Shown: piece after piece, positions 38,828-48,589 of the stretch
Layout of the letters: the number at the start of each line of letters is the position of its first letter
Position numbering within the stretch: position 1 is the stretch's first letter
NCBI GenBank assembly: GCA_963772635.1
Contig: CAVYYK010000051.1
Coordinates: 1-64,000, forward strand
Source of the DNA: JAUXFS01 sp963772635
GTDB taxonomy: Bacteria; Pseudomonadota; Alphaproteobacteria; Rhodospirillales; Defluviicoccaceae
Length of the DNA: 64,000 nucleotides
Direction: 5' to 3'
The notes under the pieces: generated by a model
What the model saw: the letters and a program-made list of their open reading frames with translations, nothing else
Told to the model about the DNA's origin: nothing
Database searches by the model: none
Translations under genes and position numbers: made by a program

Positions 38828-39452
38828 GACGAGGAACAATATCTGACAATTTCAAAACCACTCCGGCTGGGTCGGATCGGCTGGTGATCCGCTGGGTCCG
38901 CATTCTCCATTTTTTCTGGGACTCCGTCAATTCAGCCTCGACCGATTGTCCCTTCAAGAACAAACAAATCCCCGATGGCGCCAACAACGGTTTCGCATAG
39001 TCCAGCAAGCTCAACAGGTTGGCACATCCGCGCGCGGTCACGACGTCCACGGCCAAAGACGCAAGTTCTTCGATGCGTTTGTGATGGATCGTCGCTTTTG
39101 CTTCGGTGATTCGCAGAACCTCGGACAGGAAAGCGCACTTGCGCGCGTTGCTTTCCACCAGATGGACCCGGGCGTCGCCCATGATCGCGAGGACGATGCC
39201 GGGAAAACCCGCGCCGGTTCCCAGGTCGGCAACGCTCGGCGAGCCGCCCGGAAGCAATGGGAGGAGCTGGGCCGAATCGAGGATATGCCGCCGCCATGGA
39301 TCCTGCATGGAGCCGGAGCCGACAAGATTGATTCGCTGCTGCCACTTCTCCAGCAGCGCCAGATACGCGGCCAACCGGTCGGTCGTCTCGGCGCCCGTCC
39401 CGGTCATCGTCCGGAACGCGGGAGGACTCAATGGGTGTTTCACGTGAAACAA
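38817..39452 (-). CDS. rsmG: 16S rRNA (guanine-N7)-methyltransferase RsmG
   Basis: A 211-residue SAM-dependent enzyme that methylates G527 of 16S rRNA. The SAM pocket is VADLGTGAGFPGIVLAI; KWQQRINLVG and WRRHILDSAQLL are family marks. The first codons from the TTG at 39452 read MFHVKH, which is the translation of a parS site. It could instead start at the ATG MTGTGAETT (residue 16), leaving parS in the leader, so the start is open. Confidence 0.94.
   Translation of the reverse strand: MFHVKHPLSPPAFRTMTGTGAETTDRLAAYLALLEKWQQRINLVGSGSMQDPWRRHILDSAQLLPLLPGGSPSVADLGTGAGFPGIVLAIMGDARVHLVESNARKCAFLSEVLRITEAKATIHHKRIEELASLAVDVVTARGCANLLSLLDYAKPLLAPSGICLFLKGQSVEAELTESQKKWRMRTQRITSRSDPAGVVLKLSDIVPRHEH
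39436..39451. promoter_or_regulatory. parS site 1 (perfect)
   Basis: TGTTTCACGTGAAACA, the perfect 16-bp palindrome bound by chromosomal ParB. It covers the first codons of rsmG, just after the mnmG stop. It lies about 12 kb from the probable origin. Confidence 0.96.
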
Positions 39453-39461
39453 TTGGACTGC

Positions 39462-41318
39462 TCAGGCAGTGTGGCGGCGGCGGACGTGGCCGAGCAACGC
39501 GGTCAAGGCCGCCGGAGTTATGCCCGAGATCCGGGCCGCGGCACCGAGGGTTGCCGGACGGCATTCGTCCAGCTTGGAACGGACCTCGTTCGACAACCCG
39601 GCTATCGCATGGAAATCCAGATCCGGAGTGAACTCCAAGGATTCGTCGCGCTTGAACGAACGAATGTCGGCTTCCTGCCTTTCCAAATAGCCGCTGTACT
39701 GGGCCTCTATTTCCAGCTGCATGGCAATTTCGAGCTCCATCTCCGAAAGCTCGGGCCAGAGACGGGCCAAGACCCCCATGTTGACGTCGGGGTAGCCGAG
39801 CAGGGTCGCCGCCGTTCGCCGCTGGCCGTCCAGGTTGACCTTGAGTCCGAGTTCCCTCAGCTCCGTCGGGGTTGCAGCAAGCGTTTCGAGGGCTCGGCGC
39901 GCCGTTCTCAAAGCCCGATCCTTGGTTTCGTAGCCCTGATTTCGCCTGCTTCCCACCAACCCGGCGTCGATTCCCCTTGGCGTCAGTCTCTGGTCGGCGT
40001 TGTCGGCGCGAAGGGACAGCCGGTATTCCGCCCGGGAGGTGAACATCCGGTAGGGCTCGTTGGTTCCGAGGGTCACGAGGTCGTCGATCATTACCCCGAT
40101 GTAGCCTTCGGACCGATCGACGAGGAAGCGCTCCTTCCCCGATACCGCCAGCGCGGCGTTGGCGCCGGCGATCAATCCTTGCCCTGCCGCTTCCTCGTAG
40201 CCGGTGGTGCCATTGATCTGCCCGGCCAGAAACAACCGTGGCACCCGGCGGGTTTCCAGGGTCGGAAGAAGCTCCCGCGGATCGACGAAGTCGTACTCGA
40301 TCGCGTAGCCCGGACGCAACATCACCGCCGTTTCGAGGCCCGGTATGGTCGTGAGGAGTTCCAGCTGCACATCGCGTGGAAGCGATGTCGAGATCCCGTT
40401 GGGATAGATCGTGTGATCGTCGAGCCCCTCCGGCTCCAGAAAAATCTGGTGGCGCTGACGATCGCCAAATCGCACGACCTTGTCCTCGATCGAGGGGCAA
40501 TAGCGCGGCCCGGTACCCTGGATCTGGCCCGAGTAAAGCGGGGCACGCGCGAGGTTGCGTCGGATCAGCGCATGGGAGGCCTCGGTCGTCCCGGTGATAT
40601 GGCAGTTCACCTGCGGCGTCTCGATTCGCCGGGTCAGATAGGAGAAAGGAACCGGTGGGTCGTCGCCTTGCTGGACCTCAAGGCGGTCCCAGTCGATGGT
40701 GCGTCCGTCGATCCTCGGCGGCGTTCCCGTCTTCAACCGCCCCAGGCCAAATTCCAGCCGCTTAAGCGTATAAGCCAAGCCCACCGCCGGTTTGTCCCCG
40801 ACGCGACCGGCGGGAACCTGGTTCTCTCCCACGTGGATGACGCCCCTCAGAAAAGTTCCCGTGGTGATGACCACCGCCCCGGCGGCCAGAACTTCACCGC
40901 TGGCCGTCCGGACCCCGGCAACTGCGCCGAAGCGATCGAACACAAGGTCTTCAACCGCCGCAGCCCTGATCGACAGGCCATCCTGCTCCGACAGCAGCTC
41001 CGCCATCGCCTTCCTGTAGAGGGCGCGGTCGGCTTGGGCACGCGGCCCTCTCACCGCCGGCCCCTTGCTGCGATTGAGTATCCGGAATTGGATCCCTGCC
41101 CGATCGATCGCCCGCGCCATCAACCCGTCGAGAGCGTCGACCTCACGCACCAACTGCCCCTTGGCCAGGCCACCGATGGCCGGATTGCAGGACATCTCGC
41201 CGATGGTTTCCACTTTGTGGGTCAACAATAACGTTCGCGCACCCAGCCGCGCCGCCGCCGCCGCCGCCTCGCAGCCCGCGTGTCCTCCGCCGACGACGAT
41301 AACATCCGCATTTTTCAT
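39462..41318 (-). CDS. mnmG: tRNA uridine-5-carboxymethylaminomethyl(34) synthesis enzyme MnmG
   Basis: A 618-residue FAD enzyme that works with MnmE to modify the wobble uridine. The N-terminal dinucleotide site is DVIVVGGGHAGCEAAAAAARLG (residues 5 on). It also has SCNPAIGGLAKGQLVREVDALDG, GTFLRGVIHVGE, GLKTGTPPRIDGRTIDW, YCPSIEDKV and the C-terminal tRNA-binding helical domain (YSGYLERQEADI). It is complete and intact. It is flanked by two parS sites and followed by rsmG with a 9-bp gap. Confidence 0.97.
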   Translation of the reverse strand: MKNADVIVVGGGHAGCEAAAAAARLGARTLLLTHKVETIGEMSCNPAIGGLAKGQLVREVDALDGLMARAIDRAGIQFRILNRSKGPAVRGPRAQADRALYRKAMAELLSEQDGLSIRAAAVEDLVFDRFGAVAGVRTASGEVLAAGAVVITTGTFLRGVIHVGENQVPAGRVGDKPAVGLAYTLKRLEFGLGRLKTGTPPRIDGRTIDWDRLEVQQGDDPPVPFSYLTRRIETPQVNCHITGTTEASHALIRRNLARAPLYSGQIQGTGPRYCPSIEDKVVRFGDRQRHQIFLEPEGLDDHTIYPNGISTSLPRDVQLELLTTIPGLETAVMLRPGYAIEYDFVDPRELLPTLETRRVPRLFLAGQINGTTGYEEAAGQGLIAGANAALAVSGKERFLVDRSEGYIGVMIDDLVTLGTNEPYRMFTSRAEYRLSLRADNADQRLTPRGIDAGLVGSRRNQGYETKDRALRTARRALETLAATPTELRELGLKVNLDGQRRTAATLLGYPDVNMGVLARLWPELSEMELEIAMQLEIEAQYSGYLERQEADIRSFKRDESLEFTPDLDFHAIAGLSNEVRSKLDECRPATLGAAARISGITPAALTALLGHVRRRHTA

Positions 41319-41346
41319 GGTCGCTTATTTACCGGTTGATCATCGG

Positions 41347-41362
41347 TGTTTCACGTGAAACA
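41347..41362. promoter_or_regulatory. parS site 2 (perfect)
   Basis: A second perfect TGTTTCACGTGAAACA, lying between the mnmE stop (41363) and the mnmG start (41318). It is 1.9 kb from site 1 and about 10 kb from the probable origin. Confidence 0.96.
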
Positions 41363-42695
41363 TCACTTGCCGATGCAGAAATCCCGGAAGATCACGTCGA
41401 GGATCTCCTCCACGTCGACCCGTCCGGTAATCTTCCCCAACGCCCTTGCCGCAAGCCGCAAATCTTCCGCCACCAACTCCGCTCCGTTCGCCATCGCGGC
41501 CCTGCCCAACGATCGGCGACACTCCTCAAGCGCCGTGCGGTGGCGCACCCGGGTCAGTGCCGGTGTCCCTTGCAAGTGAAAGCGGGCGGCTACGCCCTGC
41601 TCTACCATCGCGATCATCGCGTCGATACCCTCGCCGGTCAACGCCGATACGGCCAGGGCCGAAAAGCCGCCAACGTCAATCGGCGGCTGCATCCGCCCCA
41701 AATCGCTTTTGTTGACCACCGCGATGGTCTTGCTGTCCAGCAACGCTTCCGTCAACCCGTCCACCGTTGGCCAGACCGAACCGTCGAACACGGCCACGGT
41801 CAAATCCGCGTCCCGCGCCCGCATGCGCGCCCGCCGCACGCCCTCCTTTTCCACTTCCTCGGTTGCGTCTCTCAGTCCGGCGGTATCGGCAATCACCACC
41901 GGGTAACCTCCAACGTCCAAAGCCACTTCGACAACGTCGCGGGTGGTGCCGGGCTGGCCCGAGACGATGGCCGCTTCCCTTCCGGGCGATAACGTTGAAA
42001 AGGCTCGATTTTCCGGCATTGGGAGGACCGACGATGGCGAGGTGGATACCGTCGCGAAGGCGCTCGCCGCAATGTCCATCCTCAAGATGGCTCTCGATCT
42101 CCTCCGACAGCGTGACGATTTGCGCCCTGATCTCCTCTTCGATGCCGCCGGGCAGGTCCTCGTCGGAGAAATCGATGGTTGCCTCCAGGTGAGCCACCGC
42201 CCGAATCAGGCGATCCCGCCAGGAGTCGTATACCGCGCCCAATTCCCCTTGATACTGTCGCAGCGCCTGGCGTCGCTGTCCCTCGGTTTCCGCATTCACC
42301 AAATCGGCTAGCGCTTCGGCGGCGGTCAGATCCAGCTTCCCATGCTCAAACGCACGGCGGGTGAACTCTCCCGGTTCCGCCGGACGCAGCCCCTCGCAGC
42401 ACGCCAATGCCTCCAGCACACCGCCAACTACGGCCCTGCCGCCGTGGACGTGCAGCTCCGCAACGTCCTCACCGGTGAAGCTGGCCGGCGCCGGGAACCA
42501 CAACACCAAGCTTTCGTCGATCAGTTCCCCGTCTCGCGCGAACAATCGTACGCGGGTTGCTTTTCGCGCCGTCGGCGTCCCTCGCCCCGTCAGACGTGAA
42601 AGCGCGAAGCCCGCCTGCGGTCCCGAAACACGGATCACCGCAATTCCGGCCCGGCCCCCTCCCGATGCCGGAGCAAAAATCGTCTCACCGCTCAT
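41363..42695 (-). CDS. mnmE: tRNA modification GTPase MnmE (frame break)
   Basis: About 444 residues, partner of MnmG. The N-terminal folate-binding domain is MSGETIFAPASGGGRAGIAVIR, HVHGGRAVVGGVLEAL; then helical LEATIDFSDEDLP, the G domain with GPPNAGKSSLFNVIAR, DTAGLRDA and NKSD, and the C-terminal FCIGK with the conserved cysteine. One inserted A near 41978 (CGGAAGGGAAGCG) changes frame just after the P-loop, between NVIAR and REAAIVSG. The start is the ATG at 42695. A parS site lies immediately after the stop. Confidence 0.95.
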
Positions 42696-42739
42696 ATCGC
42701 CAATAAAACTGCCCCGCAAATCGGCTTCCGCGTCCGCCG

Positions 42740-43081
42740 TCACCCGCCGGAACGCAGCAGCAGTCTTTCCACCCGTCGGCCCTGCGTGACATGCGTTTCG
42801 AGGATTTCGTCTACATCCTCGCGGGTTTCGTAGTGGTACCAGACACCTTCCGGGTAGATGACCATGGTTGGCCCGTGTTCGCACCGATCCAGACACCCGG
42901 AGGAATTGATCCGTACGCCCTGCAGCCCGAACTCCTTGGCCCGCGCCTTCATGTAGTTCCTCAATCGGACCGAGCCGCGCTCCGAGCACGATCCCTTGGA
43001 ATGGCCTTGCGGGCGCACGTTGGTGCAGCAGAATACATGACAGCGAAAATAGAGCTCCGGCCCTTCGCTCCGATCGGTCAA
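42740..43081 (-). CDS. thioredoxin-like [2Fe-2S] ferredoxin
   Basis: A 113-residue protein of the (2Fe-2S) ferredoxin group with thioredoxin fold. Cysteines occur in YFRCHVFCCTNVRPQG, HSKGSCSERGS and SSGCLDRCEHGPTMVIYPEGVWY, giving the four usual ligands. The TTG at 43081 is chosen because AAAGGA lies about 10 nt before it and the product then has the usual length; the frame is open to 43180. Electron-transfer partner unknown. It follows the DUF6489 gene by 5 bp. Confidence 0.82.
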   Translation of the reverse strand: MTDRSEGPELYFRCHVFCCTNVRPQGHSKGSCSERGSVRLRNYMKARAKEFGLQGVRINSSGCLDRCEHGPTMVIYPEGVWYHYETREDVDEILETHVTQGRRVERLLLRSGG

Positions 43082-43086
43082 CGGAT

Positions 43087-43338
43087 CTATTCCTTTTCTT
43101 TGCTCTCTCGGGCACCTGTCATCGTCGACCAGAGAAACTTCTGCCACTGTTCCAGATTCTGGATACCTGCCGGCAACCACGTCTTGAACAGTGCGTCCGG
43201 TTCCATGGCTCCCAGGGTCTTTTTCATCCGCGTCTCGATCTCTTGCATCATCGCGCTCTGCATCGGCTTGACATCGGGAAGACCCAACAAGACCCGGGCT
43301 TCCTCCGGCGTCATATCGACATCAACGTTGATCTTCAT
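43087..43338 (-). CDS. DUF6489-like small protein
   Basis: 83 residues, MKINVDVDMTPEEARVLLGLPDVKPMQ, then an amphipathic helical part and LWSTMTGARESKEKE. This looks like the alphaproteobacterial DUF6489 family. The helix-rich middle recalls phasin-related proteins, but no function is known. It forms a two-gene unit with the ferredoxin gene. Confidence 0.75.
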   Translation of the reverse strand: MKINVDVDMTPEEARVLLGLPDVKPMQSAMMQEIETRMKKTLGAMEPDALFKTWLPAGIQNLEQWQKFLWSTMTGARESKEKE

Positions 43339-43514
43339 GGTGGCAACCCCTCTGTTGAGTCCTCTGATCGAAAATGCGTGCCGCCCACTCCCCTACCACA
43401 AAGTTTAGGGTTGTCGCCCGGCAGAACAAGCCCAAACTTAACGGGGACCGCTCATGACCTGGCGCCGCAACTGCAGCCTTGCCGTTCCCTTGCCCCGTAT
43501 GCGAATGCTCGATA

Positions 43515-45549
43515 ATGCCCCAGAACCTCCTCTCCCGCGAAACTAGCCCCTATCTGCTGCAACACAAGGACAACCCTGTCCACTGGCAACCGTGGGGGAA
43601 GGAGACGTTGGCCAAGGCGCGGAGGCAGAACAAGCCCGTTCTGCTGTCGATTGGATACGCCGCCTGCCATTGGTGCCATGTCATGGCCCACGAAAGCTTC
43701 GAAAACGATGAAATCGCTGCGGTGATGAACGACCTGTTCATCAACATCAAGGTCGACCGCGAGGAACGGCCCGATATCGACAATATTTATCAGTCGGCGC
43801 TGGCCTTGATGGGACAGCAAGGAGGATGGCCGCTGACCATGTTCCTCACCCCCGACGGCGAACCGTTCTGGGGCGGAACCTATTTTCCACCGACCGCCAG
43901 ATATGGCCGGCCCGGATTTCCCGACCTGTTGCGCGGAATTTCCGAGGCATACAATAGCCAACCCGAGACCATCGAAAAAAATGTCGTCGCTTTGCGCGAC
44001 GGTCTCTCCAAACTGACCCAGCCGCCGCCCGGTAACGGATTGACCATACAGGCCCTCGACGAAACCGCCGGAATGGCGCTGCGAATGGTTGACGCACTGA
44101 GAGGCGGAACCGCCGGGGCGCCGAAGTTTCCGCAGCCGATCTTTTTCCGCTTCCTCTGGCGGGCCTACAAGCGAACCAAAGTTGCCCTTTTCCGCAACGC
44201 GGTGACGACCACCCTCGACGCCATGGCCCAAGGCGGCATTTACGATCACGTCGGCGGCGGTTTCGCGCGCTATTCCACGGATGAGGCATGGCTCGTGCCC
44301 CACTTCGAAAAGATGTTGTACGACAATGCGTTGCTGATCGATCTGATGAGCGAAGTTTGGCAGGACACCCGCAACCCCATTTACGAGGCCCGCATCCGCG
44401 AGACCATCGATTGGGCATTGAGGGAGATGCGTATCGAACACGTCGAGGACGGGACGTTTGCCTTTGCCAGCGCCCTCGATGCCGACAGCGAGGGCGTCGA
44501 AGGCAAGTACTATGTCTGGTCCGAGGCCGAAATCGATTCCCTTCTTGGAACTGACTCCTCGCTGTTCAAGCAAACTTACGACGTTACGGCGCAGGGCAAC
44601 TGGGAAGGAACCACCATCCTCAACCGCAGCAAAACGAACGAGTTCGGCCCCAGAGGCCATTGAAGCGAAGCTCGCCGAATGCCGCGCCAAGCTGCTCGCC
44701 GTACGATCCCTTCGCATTCCGCCCGGACGCGACGACAAGGTTCTCGCGGACTGGAACGGCTTGATGATCGCCGCCCTGGCAAACGCCTCGGCGGTGTTCG
44801 ACAACCCTTCCTGGCTGGATGCCGCACGGGCCGTTTTCTCTTTCGTCATCAACAACATGGAAATTGATGGCCGTCTCCGACACGCCTGGTGTGCCGGCCG
44901 CGCCGCTCATGCCGCGGTCATCGACGACTATGCCAACATGGCCCGCGCCGCACTGGCATTGCATGAAGTCACCGGTGAACGCGGCTATCTGGCGATGGCG
45001 GAGGCCTGGGTAGAGACCGTCGGTAGCCACTACTGGGATGACGCTGGCGGCGGCTATTTCCTCTCCGCCGATGAAACCGACGACGTGATCACCCGCCCCA
45101 AGACCGTCGCCGACAACGCCACGCCGTCAGGCAACGGCATCATGGCCGAGGTTCTGGCGCGGTTGTTCCATTTGACCGGCGATGAAGCCTATCGGCACCG
45201 GGCCGACCACCTTTTTCGACTGTTCTCGGGAGACAACCCGCAATATCTGTTCAGCATCCCCGGCTTGCTCACCAGCTTCGAGTTCTTGGCCGGCTCCACG
45301 CAGATCGCAATCATCGGCGAGCCGGACGACCCGGCAACCCTGAATTTGCGACACGCGGTGTTTGGTGCCGGCGTGCCGTTGAAGGTCGTGACCCTGCTTG
45401 CCCCGGGCGAATCCTTGCCCGACATCCATCCGGCGCGGGAAAAAGGTCCTGTCGAAGGCCGTCCGACCGCCTATGTCTGCGTCGGGTCCACTTGCAGTTT
45501 GCCGGTTACCGACCCCGACGACTTGAGGCGACAGATGTCTTCCCTCTAA
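43515..45549 (+). CDS. thioredoxin-domain protein, YyaL/DUF255 type (frame break)
   Basis: About 677 residues when joined. The N-terminal thioredoxin-like domain has IGYAACHWCHVMAHESFEN (CxxC as CHWC), KVDREERPDIDNIY and QGGWPLTMFLTPDGEPFWGGTYFPP. A large alpha/alpha-barrel follows, of the N-acylglucosamine 2-epimerase type (HVGGGFARYSTDEAWLVPHFEKMLYDN, LADWNGLMIAALA, TPSGNGIMAEVL). Homologues (SSP411/SPATA20) have no firm function. One inserted base near 44650 breaks the frame before PEAIEAKLAECR. The ATG at 43515 is chosen as it precedes NLLSRETSPYLLQH directly. Confidence 0.9.
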
Positions 45550-45559
45550 GATTGCGTCC

Positions 45560-46042
45560 ATGGCCCATACGTCCTTGAATACGCCCTTGGGGATCCTCTC
45601 GTTGTTCGAGGAAGCCGGAACCCTTGTCGCGGTCGAATGGGGTCGTGCTCCCGGCAATGATTCCACCCCATTGCTGGAGAACGCCCGTGCTCAGCTCGAC
45701 GCCTATTTCGACGGCGCCCTGACATCCTTCGATCTGCCACTCCGGCCTGGGGGCACACCGTTTCAGAGATCCGTCTGGGACTCCCTTCTGCGCATTCCCC
45801 ATGGCGAGACCGTCACTTACGGTCATTTGGCGAACGCCCTGAACACTGGACCAAGGCCGGTCGCCGGCGCATGCAGCCGTAACCCTATACCGATCATCAT
45901 TCCCTGCCATCGGGTGGTCGGTGCCAATCACCGGCTCGGCGGCTATTCCGGCGGCGACGGGGTCGCAACCAAGAGAGCTCTGCTGAGCCTGGAAGGCGTC
46001 CTCGTATCCCCGTTGCCCAATTTGCAACACCATAACCTCTAG
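45560..46042 (+). CDS. ogt: methylated-DNA-[protein]-cysteine S-methyltransferase
   Basis: A 160-residue DNA repair protein that takes methyl groups from O6-methylguanine onto its cysteine in IIIPCHRVVGANHRLGGYSGG. FQRSVWDSLLRIPHGETVTYGHLA is the DNA-binding helix region. No Ada regulatory domain. It starts 10 bp after the thioredoxin-domain gene and is followed closely by the quinone oxidoreductase gene. Confidence 0.94.
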   Translation: MAHTSLNTPLGILSLFEEAGTLVAVEWGRAPGNDSTPLLENARAQLDAYFDGALTSFDLPLRPGGTPFQRSVWDSLLRIPHGETVTYGHLANALNTGPRPVAGACSRNPIPIIIPCHRVVGANHRLGGYSGGDGVATKRALLSLEGVLVSPLPNLQHHNL

Positions 46043-46059
46043 AACCCGGGAGAATAACC

Positions 46060-47037
46060 ATGACCAAAGCCATCCGCATTCATGAGACAGGCGGTCCTGA
46101 GGTATTGCGCTGGGAGGACGTCGAGGTCGGCAATCCCGGTCCAGGCCAGGTGCGCATTCGTCACACCGCGGTCGGCCTCAATTTCATCGACGTTTATCAT
46201 CGCACCGGGCTCTACCCCGTCCCCGCCCTTCCGTCGGGAATCGGTCTGGAAGCGGCCGGTGTTGTCGACGCGGTGGGCGAAGGTGTTAGCGATATCGCCA
46301 TCGGCCAACGGGTGGCGTACGCCAGCGGCCCGGTCGGTAGCTACGCCGAGGCACGGTTGATGGCTGCGAACCGTCTGGTGGCGTTGCCCGACGGCATTTC
46401 CGACCAACAGGCCGCGGCGATGATGCTGCAGGGGTTGACGGCCCAGTATCTCCTCCGTCGGACCTACCGGGTCCAGCCCGGCGACGCCATTCTCGTTCAC
46501 GCCGCCGCGGGAGGGGTCGGCCTGATTGCCTGCCAATGGGCCAAACATCTCGGCGCGACCGTCATCGGCACCGTCGGCTCCGACGAAAAAGCCGCTTTGG
46601 CCAAAGCCAACGGCTGCGATCATCCCATCGTCTACACCCGCGAAAACTTCGCGGCGCGGGTCATGGACATCACCGGCGGTGCGGGTGTAGCCGTCGTTTA
46701 TGATTCCGTCGGCAAGGATACCTTCGAGGGGTCCCTCGATTGCCTTAGGCCGCTCGGTATGATGGTGAGCTTCGGTAACGCCTCCGGTCCGGTGCCGCCG
46801 TTCGAGCCGGGCATCCTGGCGGCGAAGGGTTCCCTGTTCTTCACTCGCCCGACCCTGATGACGTACACCGCCAAGCCGGAAGACCTGCAGGCCATGGCCC
46901 GCGAATTGCTCGAGGTCGTGGAGGCCGGTCACGTCAGGATTTCCGTCAATCAGACCTATGCACTCAAGGACGCCGCGCAGGCCCATACCGATCTTGAAGC
47001 GAGAAAGACGACCGGATCGACGGTATTAGTACCGTAA
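46060..47037 (+). CDS. NADPH:quinone reductase (zeta-crystallin type)
   Basis: A 325-residue zinc-free medium-chain reductase. The NADPH site is ILVHAAAGGVGLIACQWAKHLGA. HTAVGLNFIDVYHRTGLYP, GLEAAGVVDAVGEGV and MMLQGLTAQYLLRRTY are QOR marks. It reduces quinones, probably by single electrons as in E. coli QorA. It ends 57 bp from the convergent rho gene. Confidence 0.93.
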   Translation: MTKAIRIHETGGPEVLRWEDVEVGNPGPGQVRIRHTAVGLNFIDVYHRTGLYPVPALPSGIGLEAAGVVDAVGEGVSDIAIGQRVAYASGPVGSYAEARLMAANRLVALPDGISDQQAAAMMLQGLTAQYLLRRTYRVQPGDAILVHAAAGGVGLIACQWAKHLGATVIGTVGSDEKAALAKANGCDHPIVYTRENFAARVMDITGGAGVAVVYDSVGKDTFEGSLDCLRPLGMMVSFGNASGPVPPFEPGILAAKGSLFFTRPTLMTYTAKPEDLQAMARELLEVVEAGHVRISVNQTYALKDAAQAHTDLEARKTTGSTVLVP

Positions 47038-47094
47038 AATACAATCAAATAAGTAGGGAGATATATATGCCGCGTTTAAATATTACCGCTTATT

Positions 47095-48351
47095 TTAGCT
47101 ATTCATTGCCTCGAAGAAATCCTTATTGCTTTTGGACGTCTTCAGTTTTTCAAGAAGAAACTCCATGGAGTCTACGACCCCCATGGGCATGAGAACTCTT
47201 CGTAACACCCACATCTTCGACAGCGTAGGCTTATCCACCAATAATTCCTCCTTCCGGGTGCCGGACTTGGTGATATCGATGCTCGGCCAGGTCCGCTTGT
47301 CGGCGAGCTTGCGGTCGAGAATGATCTCGGAATTACCGGTGCCCTTGAACTCTTCGAAGATCACCTCGTCCATCCGCGAACCGGTGTCGATCAGCGCCGT
47401 CGAGATGATCGTCAACGAGCCTCCCTCCTCGATATTTCGGGCCGCGCCGAAGAATCTCTTGGGCCGCTGTAATGCGTTGGCATCGACACCTCCGGTCAGC
47501 ACCTTCCCCGATGACGGCACCACGGTGTTGTAGGCGCGCGCCAAACGGGTGATGGAATCGAGCAGAATGACGACGTCGCGCTTGTGTTCCACCAACCGCT
47601 TGGCCTTTTCGATCACCATTTCCGTCACCTGCACATGACGGGACGCCGGTTCGTCGAATGTTGAACTGACCACCTCACCCTTCACCGAACGAGCCATGTC
47701 GGTGACCTCTTCCGGTCGCTCGTCGATCAGCAGAACGATCAGATAGCAATCCGGGTGGTTCTCGGCGATGGAATGGGCGACGTTCTGCAGCATCACCGTT
47801 TTGCCGGTGCGTGGCGGCGCGACGATCAGCGCTCTTTGTCCTTTGCCGATTGGCGTGATCAAGTCGATCACCCGCGACGTCAAATCCTTGTAATTAGGGT
47901 CTTCGATCTCCATCACCATCCGTTCTTCCGGATAGAGCGGCGTAAGGTTGTCGAAGTTGATTCGATGACGAACCTCGGACGGATCGGTGAAATTGATGCG
48001 GGTGACCTTGAGCAGAGCGAAGTATCGCTCGCCGTCCTTGGGCGAACGGATCTCACCCTCGACCGTATCGCCGGTCCGCAATCCAAAGCGGCGGACCTGG
48101 CTTGGTGAGACATAGATGTCGTCGGGACCCGGAAGATAGTTGGCCTCGGGCGATCGCAGGAATCCGAAACCATCCTGCAATACTTCCAAAACACCATCGC
48201 CGAAGATAGATACGTCGTTCTCCGCCAGCTGTTTCAGAATGGCGAACATCATCTCCTGCTTGCGCAACGAGCTGGCATTCTCGATCTGCAGCTCCTCGGC
48301 ATAGCTCAGGAGATCGGCAGGCGTCTTGGCTTTGAGTTCCTTGAGATTCAT
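47095..48351 (-). CDS. rho: transcription termination factor Rho
   Basis: A 418-residue hexameric RNA helicase. The N-terminal MNLKELKAKTPADLLSYAEEL and the cold-shock-like RNA domain (GDGVLEVLQDGFGFLRSP, DDIYVSPSQVRRFGLRTGD) are followed by the ATPase with APPRTGKT at 178-185, and the Q-loop and R-loop region. It ends FLEAMNS-like (KDFFEAMNS). Compact, without the long insertions of actinobacterial Rho. About 240 bp upstream separate it from hemJ. Confidence 0.97.
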   Translation of the reverse strand: MNLKELKAKTPADLLSYAEELQIENASSLRKQEMMFAILKQLAENDVSIFGDGVLEVLQDGFGFLRSPEANYLPGPDDIYVSPSQVRRFGLRTGDTVEGEIRSPKDGERYFALLKVTRINFTDPSEVRHRINFDNLTPLYPEERMVMEIEDPNYKDLTSRVIDLITPIGKGQRALIVAPPRTGKTVMLQNVAHSIAENHPDCYLIVLLIDERPEEVTDMARSVKGEVVSSTFDEPASRHVQVTEMVIEKAKRLVEHKRDVVILLDSITRLARAYNTVVPSSGKVLTGGVDANALQRPKRFFGAARNIEEGGSLTIISTALIDTGSRMDEVIFEEFKGTGNSEIILDRKLADKRTWPSIDITKSGTRKEELLVDKPTLSKMWVLRRVLMPMGVVDSMEFLLEKLKTSKSNKDFFEAMNS

Positions 48352-48589
48352 GGTCGAACTGCGACTCCGGGTGAGACGGGAATGGCTACCGGTCAGCGTG
48401 CCTCAGGAAATGCCGGAACGGCAATTCCCAAACGTCAATACGGATCGGATATCCATTCGGCGGGCGAAAACCCGCATTTTAGAAGGGCATACTAAGTTGA
48501 ACAGAAGAGTTCGCGCGATGCTAGAACAGAATTAGAATGACTCACAACATTGCCACCTGTCAAACAAAGAATCACCAAGGCCACCCATC

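Noticed and set aside
38946..41231. 761-codon plus-strand frame opposite rsmG and mnmG
   Set aside because: Antisense to two certain genes and without recognisable motifs.
48460..48475. GCGGG/CCCGC hairpin between hemJ and rho
   Set aside because: Only five pairs and no T-tract in the direction of hemJ transcription; not convincing as a terminator.
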